From assembly GCA_030648675.1 (NCBI GenBank), contig JAUSGV010000084.1, forward strand, positions 1-13,038: a stretch of DNA of 13,038 nt, written 5' to 3'. Positions 1-5,778 of this stretch are shown one piece after another (the first letter of the stretch is position 1; every line of letters starts with the position of its first letter). The notes under the pieces are model-generated. The model was not told the origin of the DNA. It did no database searches and saw only the letters and a list, made by a program, of their open reading frames with translations. A program made the translations under genes and the position numbers. This DNA is from Dehalococcoidales bacterium. GTDB taxonomy: Bacteria; Chloroflexota; Dehalococcoidia; Dehalococcoidales; UBA2162.

Positions 1-204
1 AGGACTACACCAACAGATTGCAGCGATTTTGAAAGACCCGAGTAGAACCGGCATATCTTGTTGTATTGAAGGATGTTGTGTCAGTTGGTGCTGTATCCAG
101 ATCAGATAGTCGAAGATTCGTCCCGATTTATATACGGGACACTCTGCTGGGCGAAATACGAAATGAACTGCGGCACCAATAGTCAGATTCCGATTATCAT
201 CTAA
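1..204. other. Left flank, no gene called
   Basis: No convincing gene is seen. A plus-strand frame open from the window edge ends at a TAG at 107-109 and gives about 35 residues that are unusually Cys-rich near the end. It could be the tail of a gene starting outside the window, but I do not recognise it. The stretch 121-166 carries a small CCCGAT...ACGGGA palindrome followed by a cgaaatacgaaat fragment, both members of repeat families that recur through this window. Confidence 0.4.
121..139. repeat. Small CCCGAT/ACGGGA palindrome, copy 1
   Basis: TCCCG and CGGGA arms flank an A/T-rich centre. It matches the pattern CCC(C)GAT-spacer-ACGGG(G) seen in six other places in the window, and like the copy near 7853 it is followed by a cgaaatac repeat. 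Confidence 0.5.
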
Positions 205-675
205 CTATTCTTTTGAGGCTCTCCCCAGAATGACTTGTGTCTTACCCTCCACAGAGACGACCCAAACCCAAGCCATATGCTCAAGATTATTCTTGGAATA
301 CGAGCCCATACTGATTTGCGGGGTATCCGTCCACGGGAATTCTTCCCAACCATTGGCCGCCATCCGGTCTTTGTAGAAAGAAACGACTTTTTCAAGGCTG
401 TCATTGGTCTCATAGACACGGAATTCAGCATTAGCGTAGCCCGTTGCCATCGGAAGTGGCTGGCTGGTTCTTTGTATCGTCGTCAGGGATGGATAAATGG
501 GAATGTCAGGCCAAACCGGGCTAACAACTGAAGGTGCCGTTTTCGCAGCCGTCGTCTCAGACGGAGCCGGCGTTGTTACCGGAGTTTGGGTCGTATCATT
601 CTTGGGGCCACAACCGACTAAGCCAACGCCCACCAGGAGCGCCGAAATTACGAGTAATAGCAATTTTGTCTTCAT
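205..675 (-). CDS. Small exported lipoprotein, function unknown
   Basis: A 156-residue protein with a classic lipoprotein signal: MKTK, a hydrophobic stretch to about residue 20, then the lipobox LVGC, so Cys22 is the expected lipidated residue after signal peptidase II cleavage. A Thr/Pro/Ser/Ala-rich tether (about residues 27-50) leads to a compact domain of about 100 residues beginning around PDIPIYPS and containing an Asn-Asp-Ser-Leu-Glu helix and the segment VSFYKDRM..NGWEE. I recognise the general style, small surface lipoproteins with an IPIYP start and an FY...GW core, but not a function. The start is supported by a strong GGGGGGAGG ribosome site just upstream. It begins 51 bp after the RCC1-like gene on the same strand, so the two are probably co-transcribed. 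No obvious terminator follows. Confidence 0.85.
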   Translation of the reverse strand: MKTKLLLLVISALLVGVGLVGCGPKNDTTQTPVTTPAPSETTAAKTAPSVVSPVWPDIPIYPSLTTIQRTSQPLPMATGYANAEFRVYETNDSLEKVVSFYKDRMAANGWEEFPWTDTPQISMGSYSKNNLEHMAWVWVVSVEGKTQVILGRASKE

Positions 676-726
676 TTTTTTCCTCCCCCCTATTTACTTA
701 CCGATTGCCTCACCGATGCTCTAACA

Positions 727-1789
727 TTATGGAAAAACGACGGCAGCACCTTCGTATTTCACGCCCATGATTTCCTCGAAGTTCTCATTGGTCAACCCAA
801 CCTTGGTTAGATCTATCTTCGCAGTACCCGTTGCGCCGCTCTTAGCCCTAAACTCAAGGTTGGCAAGAACACCCTTTACACCTATTGGCGATGTTTCACC
901 TACTCTCGCTAAAGCGTAAATAATCGTGCCCCGGTCGTTATCTATTTTTAATGTACCTAAAAGAGGTTTGGAGCCCAGGACGCCACCAGGTGTTGGCGCA
1001 ACCGTTACCGGCGCTACACCCAGCACCGGAGAAAGCGGAGCAGGGTCAGCTTTGAGCGCCAGGCTGTGAAAGTTCCTTGCAGCGATGGCCGTAACACCGG
1101 TCAGTCCGTTGACCTGAACGGGGGTTAATTTGTTAGAAGTTGTATTATCGCCGATCTGTCCGTAGTAGTTGTAGCCCCACGCCCAGACTGTGCCATCTTC
1201 CTTAACTGCCATGCTATGCGTGCTACCGGCAGCGACGGCCGCAACCCCGTTCAGGAATGCCACCTGAATTCGGGATAATCTGTCGGTAACAGTGCCGGTA
1301 CCGAGTTGACCATTGGTGTTATCGCCCCAGGCCCAGACCGTGCTATCCGCTTTGAGCGCCAGGCTATGTGAACCGCTGGCGGCGATGGCCGTGACTCCAC
1401 TAAGTTCGTTCAGTTGAATTGGAATATAACTATTAGAATTAGCCCCGTTGCCGAGTTGCCCCGCAGAGTTAAGTCCCCAAGCCCATACGGTACCCTCCGC
1501 CTTCAAAGCCAGGTCATGCCAGTTGCCGGCCGCGATTGCTACAACGCCACTTATCCGCTTACCAGAACGGGATTTTTTTGTCACCGACGGTACCATCGCC
1601 CAGCCCGGTAGCCCCCTTGGAACCCCATGCCCACACGCTCCCGGGAACACTCACTGCACCTTTGGGAGGAGAACTGGTAGCGACGCGCGGAGCCTCGATT
1701 GCCAAAACAGATCCGACCGGTACCGCTGCCACCACGAAGCTCAGGACCAGAGCCAGAATATTCGAGATGTTAAGTATTTTCCTCTTCAT
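727..1789 (-). pseudogene. Exported RCC1-repeat protein with C-terminal cohesin-like half domain, frameshifted
   Basis: The start is ATG at 1789, preceded by a GGAGGAGGG ribosome site. It begins with a signal peptide (MKRK, then a long hydrophobic run to about residue 30). One RCC1-type unit (SVWAWG..GLGDGT) follows, then the frame is lost and stops at 1559. The next frame carries three full RCC1-type units and a fourth partial one (AIAAG..HSLALK..GTVWAWG..GQLG). After the fourth HSLALK the sequence moves into a Pro-rich linker and about 75 residues (GTLKIDNDRGTIIYAL...GVLANLEFRAKSG..G) resembling the second half of a cohesin-type beta-sandwich. The first half seems to be absent. RCC1 propellers usually have seven blades, so this one is short. 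Neighbouring units predict P-V-x-V-x-G at the break, and one extra G near 1568 plus one near 1556 (minus-strand sense) would restore it. It may be a decayed gene, an assembly error, or a phase-variable surface protein. The likely role is extracellular binding. Confidence 0.8.
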
Positions 1790-1832
1790 GTTATTGCTGC
1801 CCTCCTCCACGTTGCAAACCGGCGGCACCTAA

Positions 1833-1888
1833 AACGAAAAGGCCGGGTGGGTCTGTCCAATCGGACATTTCTACACGGCCTTTTCGTT
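1833..1888 (-). promoter_or_regulatory. Long structured leader hairpin upstream of the RCC1-like gene
   Basis: A perfect 13-bp inverted repeat (1833-1845 with 1876-1888, AACGAAAAGGCCG/CGGCCTTTTCGTT) encloses an internal loop and a second 5-bp hairpin, TGTCC-AATC-GGACA (1854-1867). It lies between the likely promoter at 1908-1936 and the ribosome site of the RCC1-like gene, so it should fold in that mRNA leader. No run of U follows the stem, so it is not a standard intrinsic terminator on either strand. I could not match it to a known riboswitch class. It could also be a dispersed palindromic repeat. Confidence 0.6.
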
Positions 1889-1907
1889 ATCCTCTGATAA
1901 CTGTATC

Positions 1908-1936
1908 TCTATACCGAGTTCGTCATGCGGTGACAA
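1908..1936 (-). promoter_or_regulatory. Sigma70-type promoter for the RCC1-like and lipoprotein genes
   Basis: On the minus strand TTGTCA (1936-1931) and TATAGA (1913-1908) are separated by exactly 17 bp. The -35 box matches the consensus at five of six positions and the -10 at four of six. Transcription would start near 1900, giving a leader of about 110 nt that contains the hairpin at 1833-1888. Confidence 0.5.
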
Positions 1937-2217
1937 TCTGAACAAGAGAAAAAGTAACTATATAATAAATAGTCTTCTTAAGCAAATGCGATACGGGACC
2001 CTGGATTTCTGCAATGTATAATAACCCTGTGCCAGGGTAGCTCACTCTCAGGAACAAGAAGCAACCAAAAACCGCAGTCACTTAATGGGGTATCGGACGG
2101 GGGCAAATTTTTGTTTTAAAGGAATATCTTTGGCATTATTTTAAGCGATCTAGTAGGATATATTTAGACTTGCATAAAACATTAAAAAAGCGCCGTTTAT
2201 TGTAGAAGGTTAACCCC
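1937..2217. other. Intergenic region upstream of the GalT-family gene
   Basis: This holds no gene. It contains two mutually exclusive stems: accctgg 1998-2004 can pair with ccagggt 2032-2038 (7 bp), or accctg 2024-2029 can pair with cagggt 2033-2038 across a 3-nt loop. No run of T follows. A fragment gcgatacggga near 1988-1997 resembles one half of the CCCCGAT/ATACGGGG palindrome. I see no convincing promoter for the downstream gene. Confidence 0.4.
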
Positions 2218-3222
2218 ATGTCGGAGATCAGGCAAGATCCAACCACAAAAGAGTGGGTAATAATAGCGACTGAGAGGAGAAAAAGGCCCTCTGACTTCAT
2301 GCATCGTTCATCCAAAACTGAGACTGTCGGCTTTTTGAGATCATGCCCATTCTGCCCGGGCAATGAGAATATGGCAACCCCCGCGGTTCTAGAGTATATA
2401 ACAGACTCAAGTAAAGGTGGTTGGCGAGTAAGAGTTTTTTCTAACAAGTTTCCCGCAGTAACTCCGGACGCAGGTAACTTCAGAAAAGTTGAACAAAATA
2501 TGTTTCTTAGTCTCGATGCCTGGGGACATCATGAAGTGATCGTAGAGTCTCCAACGCATAACAAGCACATCGCCCTTATGAATGATACCGAAGTATCCGA
2601 CGTTTTATCTGCTTACAGGGACCGGTATACCGCTCTCGCACAAACGCCCAACGTGAAATCAATTATTATTTTTAAAAACCATGGGCTTGCAGCCGGCACT
2701 TCCGTGGAACATCCACACTCTCAGTTAGTAGCAACAACAATCGTGCCCAGACATATGAGAATCAAGTATGACGTCGCGATCAGTTATTATGACGATAACA
2801 GCCATTGCTTGTACGCAGACTTGCGGGACAGTGAACTTGAGGCAGGAACCAGATTGATCACAGCGACCGCCAAGTTCGTCGTTTTTCACCCTTTTGCTTC
2901 TCACCGGCCGTTTGAGACGTGGATAATGCCTTTGGCAAATCAAGCCAGCTTTAGCCAAATCGGGGATGAAGACATGCATTACCTCGCAAAAGTATTACGA
3001 ATTACTCTGCTGAAACTGCATCGCGGACTTGAAAACCCTGATTTTAACCTGGTTATCGAGAACTCACCAGTTGGTGAAGAGCACGCAGATTTTTATCTAT
3101 GGCATATAAAAATAATTCCTCGCCTTACAGAAACGGCAGGTTTCGAAATTGGATCAGGTATCTTTATAAACACCGCTCTGCCGGAAGAAACAGCCCGGTT
3201 CATGCGTGACGTGGAAGTCTAA
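2218..3222 (+). CDS. Galactose-1-phosphate uridylyltransferase family protein (GalT-like)
   Basis: A 334-residue protein of the HIT-superfamily GalT type, close to the usual length of about 340. In the Leloir pathway GalT swaps UMP between UDP-glucose and galactose-1-phosphate through a uridylylated histidine. Visible features: Cys43 and Cys46 in CPFCPGNE (zinc pair), the HEVIVESPTHNKH segment near residue 105, and the active-site HPHSQ at 165-169, where His167 is the expected nucleophile, His165 a metal ligand, and Gln169 matches the conserved Gln. The C-terminal half has FHPFASHRPFETWIMP and FNLVIENSP...WHIKIIPRL, as in the family. The start ATG follows AGAAGG by about 9 nt. It stands alone, with no other galactose gene nearby, so the sugar-1-phosphate used in this organism is unproven. 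Related enzymes act on other nucleotide sugars or on ADP. Confidence 0.88.
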   Translation: MSEIRQDPTTKEWVIIATERRKRPSDFMHRSSKTETVGFLRSCPFCPGNENMATPAVLEYITDSSKGGWRVRVFSNKFPAVTPDAGNFRKVEQNMFLSLDAWGHHEVIVESPTHNKHIALMNDTEVSDVLSAYRDRYTALAQTPNVKSIIIFKNHGLAAGTSVEHPHSQLVATTIVPRHMRIKYDVAISYYDDNSHCLYADLRDSELEAGTRLITATAKFVVFHPFASHRPFETWIMPLANQASFSQIGDEDMHYLAKVLRITLLKLHRGLENPDFNLVIENSPVGEEHADFYLWHIKIIPRLTETAGFEIGSGIFINTALPEETARFMRDVEV

Positions 3223-3424
3223 ATTAACTAAATCCGAAATCCTAATATCTAAATACGAAACAAATTCGAAATTCGAATGACCAAAATCAAAAATGCTGGA
3301 TACCGGCTTCCGCCGGTATGGGTTTTATGATTTAAGAGAGGGAAGTGTTGTCAAAGACGACAAGGGGGGATTCTGGATACAAGCAATGCCGGTAAAGTTA
3401 GTAGAAAAGGTTTAATATAACGAT
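3223..3424. other. Convergent spacer with repeat fragments
   Basis: The spacer between two convergent genes. Bases 3228-3292 are a cgaaat/acgaaac-type repeat (aaatacgaaacaaattcg, then aaattcgaatgacc). An ATACCGGC palindrome at 3300-3319 follows, then a GGGGGGATTCTGGATACA fragment near 3365-3381 that looks like the start of another copy of the same repeat. No gene is seen. Confidence 0.6.
3300..3319. repeat. ATACCGGC palindromic repeat, copy 1 (possible terminator)
   Basis: A perfect 8-bp stem ATACCGGC/GCCGGTAT with a TTCC loop, followed on the plus strand by GGGTTTT. It lies 77 bp past the GalT-like stop codon and could end that transcript, although the T run is short. The same unit recurs at 9913-9932, and in interrupted form at 12497-12541 and near 5422-5470. 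Confidence 0.6.
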
Positions 3425-4984
3425 TCATTTTCCGGTCGATAGTAACTGCTCTTTTGATGCCGGGCTAACTCCATTCCCCCTCCGGGCAACAAGAACGGGT
3501 TTTCGTTCTTCGTGAGACATGAGTGCAGCATAAGGACCGAGCAAACTTTCATACTGGCGATGATAAAATTCCGGTAAAACATCCGCTTCATGTTCATGAA
3601 AAGCCCTGAATTGTTTATCGGTTTTCAATAAATTTAATATATTCCTGAATCTCCCTATCATTTGCCTGTTGCCAAGGGTTTTCAACAGGTTATATCCGGC
3701 TGGTAACAGGGAAGGAGCGCTCCGCAGCCTTTTTCGCAGCATGTTTCCGGACGAGATGTAAGAAAATATGTCGATGAGTTTTTCATAAAAAACAACGGGA
3801 CTGTAATTCTTCAGCGTGTATACCAGGTATGGCAAATAATAGAAACTAAACGGCATGTTAGTTAAGATACGGCCTTCGCTTAAATATTTTTCATATAGCG
3901 GAGTATTCCCAAAAGGGACCGGAATATTGAAATTCGGCATCACGAAGGGGACTCGATCTGTAAATTCTTTGGTGAGCTCTATGGGTTCGTCTCCAATATC
4001 CACATCCAGGCCGAAGATAAAGTTGGCTTGAATTCCGGCGACGTAAGGCCGAATGGTATTGATCCGGTCTATGACTTTATCAAGTTTTTGGCGAGGACTT
4101 GCCGTAGAGCTGGCACCGACCTTGTTCGAATAGGCGGTCCATGATTCGATCCCGGGAACAATAAAGAAGTCTCCCATAGCTCTCAGCCGATCCAATCTGG
4201 AACCTCGTAAATTAGAGAGAGAGGTCTCCATCGTGTAATTGTTGCGTCTCCGGTTGGGTATCTTTTCAAGGACATCGAAGACCTGCTCAAATTTGATGGC
4301 GAAGTTGGGGTCATGTAAACCTATCATCACCTTAGGAAAATGCTGAAAGATATATCGCATATCTGCTTCCAGTTGATCCAGAGGTAGAAGCACATAGGGA
4401 TTATTCCAATCTATACAGAAATCGCAAGAATTGGGACAGCCAATGCTGGTTAACAATGGAATTGAGGTAAAAGGGAACGGCTTATTTCCGAGGAAAGTGG
4501 AGGCACGGATTTCCGGCATCCTCTCCTCCACGCCAGGAATACTAACAAGCGTGCGCCCGCTGGAGAGAACTTCTCCCCGAGGCAAATCGCGTAAAATCTC
4601 GGTTATCAGAGTATGATCGCAGTCACCCACAACGACGTCAAAAAAGCGCAAACAATCCTCTGGAAATTGTTTAGCATGAGGACCGCCCACTACCGTAAGC
4701 GTTTTTTCCTTGCGGTACAACTTGGCAAGAGCGTATGCCAATGCGCTTGCCTGAGTATAAGTTGAGATAAACACAACGTCCAAGTCGTTGGGAAGCAGGT
4801 GTTTTGGGTCTTTATCGCCCAAATACGTAGCATAGAAGACTTTGTGGCCCAGATTGCGGCACCAGACACTTACAGCCTGGGGCATAATACTAGCGTATTG
4901 CCTGGTGACAAGATAATTATATGCTTTATGATCCCACCTTCTGGTGGTTCCGGGACTCATCAACTCGAGTATTCCGATTCTCAT
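3425..4984 (-). CDS. B12-type radical SAM protein, substrate unknown
   Basis: A 519-residue protein. Residues 1-130 resemble the Rossmann-like cobalamin-binding domain of B12-binding radical SAM proteins: MRIGILEL start, LGHKVFYATY, DLDVVFISTYTQ, VVGGPHAKQFPED. The canonical D-x-H-x-x-G histidine motif that ligates cobalt is not visible, as in many members. Residues 175-400 are the radical SAM barrel with C183-x3-C187-x2-C190 (GCPNSCDFCID), the three Cys that hold the 4Fe-4S cluster which cleaves S-adenosylmethionine. A C-terminal helical extension of about 110 residues follows. Family reactions include methylation of unreactive carbons, ring rearrangement and peptide modification. The substrate cannot be read from sequence. 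The ribosome site is weak (GGTAAAG). A short Lys-rich ORF ends 98 bp upstream on the same strand and may be its partner. Confidence 0.85.
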   Translation of the reverse strand: MRIGILELMSPGTTRRWDHKAYNYLVTRQYASIMPQAVSVWCRNLGHKVFYATYLGDKDPKHLLPNDLDVVFISTYTQASALAYALAKLYRKEKTLTVVGGPHAKQFPEDCLRFFDVVVGDCDHTLITEILRDLPRGEVLSSGRTLVSIPGVEERMPEIRASTFLGNKPFPFTSIPLLTSIGCPNSCDFCIDWNNPYVLLPLDQLEADMRYIFQHFPKVMIGLHDPNFAIKFEQVFDVLEKIPNRRRNNYTMETSLSNLRGSRLDRLRAMGDFFIVPGIESWTAYSNKVGASSTASPRQKLDKVIDRINTIRPYVAGIQANFIFGLDVDIGDEPIELTKEFTDRVPFVMPNFNIPVPFGNTPLYEKYLSEGRILTNMPFSFYYLPYLVYTLKNYSPVVFYEKLIDIFSYISSGNMLRKRLRSAPSLLPAGYNLLKTLGNRQMIGRFRNILNLLKTDKQFRAFHEHEADVLPEFYHRQYESLLGPYAALMSHEERKPVLVARRGNGVSPASKEQLLSTGK

Positions 4985-5082
4985 AACGCTTTACCGGTAG
5001 TTGTACTCAGATTAAAGGTAAGTTCAAAGGTTTTGATTTTGTCTATTGAGCATGACACATACTGCACATCATTTAATGACTA

Positions 5083-5199
5083 CTAAAATCTTTTCTTGCT
5101 CTTTCTACTTTTCGTCGCCGGCTTAATTTTTACTTTAACCTTTACCCCAGCTTGTGCCACCGGCTCTTTGTTCTTCCCAGGTAAGTCTTTTGTTTTCAT
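5083..5199 (-). CDS. Small Lys-rich ORF (38 aa), possible partner or substrate of the radical SAM protein
   Basis: ATG at 5199 with a well-placed GGGAG ribosome site (5-nt spacer) and TAG at 5085-5083. The 38 residues begin MKTKDLPGKNKEPVAQ, continue with an alternating VKVKVKIKP stretch and end in a basic tail (SRKSKKRF). About a third of residues are Lys or Arg, with no Cys, no signal peptide and no membrane segment. It sits 98 bp upstream of the radical SAM gene on the same strand, under a candidate promoter with an operator-like dyad, and its ribosome site is better than that of the large gene. I do not recognise the peptide. It could be a peptide precursor modified by the radical SAM enzyme, a small regulatory or nucleic-acid-binding protein, or a chance ORF. 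Low complexity makes homology hard to judge by eye. Confidence 0.5.
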   Translation of the reverse strand: MKTKDLPGKNKEPVAQAGVKVKVKIKPATKSRKSKKRF

Positions 5200-5227
5200 A
5201 TTTTCTCCCTTTTCAATCTATCATCTC

Positions 5228-5269
5228 ATTCTAACACACACTGCTATCAGGTCTCCGTCTTCCTGATAG
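5228..5269 (-). promoter_or_regulatory. Extended -10 promoter with operator-like dyad
   Basis: On the minus strand TGT-TAGAAT (-10 box at 5233-5228) forms an extended -10 (TGn plus hexamer) about 30 nt upstream of the small ORF. No good -35 is present. Instead the -35 position lies inside a perfect 8-bp dyad, CTATCAGG (5244-5251) and CCTGATAG (5262-5269), with a 10-bp centre. This is the expected layout for an activator or repressor site. No T run follows, so it is unlikely to be a terminator. Confidence 0.4.
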
Positions 5270-5429
5270 AAAACAAAGCTTACGGCGGCCCGTCCAGGCG
5301 AAATACGAAACAAATACGAAGCACGAACGACCCGATGAAATTTACCGAGATTGCCGCGTCGCTCCGTTCCTCGTGACAGTGGAAGGTTATGGGCGAGGGA
5401 AGTTTTTAAGGGTAGACGCGGGATACCGA

Positions 5430-5446
5430 CCCCGCTTGGATACGGG
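5430..5446. repeat. Small CCCCG/ATACGGGA palindrome, copy 2
   Basis: CCCCG and CGGGA arms, inserted inside a broken copy of the ATACCGGC repeat at the same relative point as the copy at 12504-12521. Both are followed by a GCGTCTTTCGC or ACGTCTTTCGC segment. Confidence 0.5.
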
Positions 5447-5716
5447 AACTAGCGTCTTTCGCCGGAATGATTGGGAGACACTTCGACAGTCTTCGGCTGG
5501 CTCAGGGCGAACGGAGGGCCGCATTTTATTAACGTTTTGTAATGAAATCGTCCGGTCTGTTATGACCTCTTTAAAAATGGTAGGATAAAATTGAATGGAG
5601 CTAGAACGAATAACAAAGATACAAGAGACAAGATACAAACAAGAAACAATAATCAATAATCAAATGGCAAATTACAAACCTTAGAAACTAAGTTTTATGG
5701 AGAATGATAGGCGGAA

Positions 5717-5771
5717 AGATTACCGGGATTGCTACGGTTCGGCTGGAAGCCGAAACTCGCAATGACAGTGG
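5717..5771 (+). repeat. gattgc...cgcaatgacag repeat (B family) abutting the Etf start
   Basis: The family core is ACCGGGATTGC, a variable centre and CTCGCAATGACAGTGG. Here the centre is a 7-bp hairpin, TTCGGCT-GGA-AGCCGAA (5738-5754). Other copies lie at 5337-5380, 7924-7968 and about 10002-10035. The end of this copy (GTGGAG) overlaps the probable ribosome binding site of the Etf fusion gene at 5779. Confidence 0.6.
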
Positions 5772-5778
5772 AGAATAC

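Larger units (their letters stand above)
5281..5778. other. Repeat-mosaic spacer upstream of the Etf fusion
   Basis: No gene. In order: an A-family repeat (cgaaatacgaaacaaatacg, 5299-5335); a B-family repeat (accgagattgccgcgtcgct..cctcgtgacag, 5337-5380); a composite with GGATACCG, a CCCCGCTTGGATACGGGA insert and CTTTCGCCGGAATG (5421-5470); a cttcgacag...gctcagggcgaacgg repeat (5480-5517); A-rich A-family text (5600-5690); and a second B-family copy (5717-5771). The only non-repetitive part is about 5520-5600. It holds a weak promoter candidate, TTGTAA (5537-5542), 18 bp, TATGAC (5561-5566), which could serve the Etf genes. Confidence 0.6.

Noticed and set aside
2..109. Plus-strand open frame at the left edge, Cys-rich tail
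   Set aside because: Only 35 codons, no recognisable motif, and composition unlike a typical protein end. Mentioned under the left flank only.
1811..1888. Cyclic di-GMP (GEMM) riboswitch because of GCAAACC near 1814 and a GAAAAGG element
   Set aside because: The conserved GGGACGCAAAGCC and tetraloop-receptor parts are absent and the gene orientation does not fit.
3300..3319. Dedicated intrinsic terminator for the GalT-like gene
   Set aside because: It is a dispersed palindrome with only four T after GGG. It may terminate by chance, so it is listed as a repeat.
5594..5683. Short plus-strand ORF of 29 codons starting MELERITKIQ
   Set aside because: It consists almost entirely of A-rich repeat text and has no plausible product.
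5704..5778. Upstream in-frame extension of the Etf fusion gene
   Set aside because: The extension is encoded by a dispersed repeat, and conserved EtfB sequence begins at MNYIVLVKQVPD (ATG 5779).
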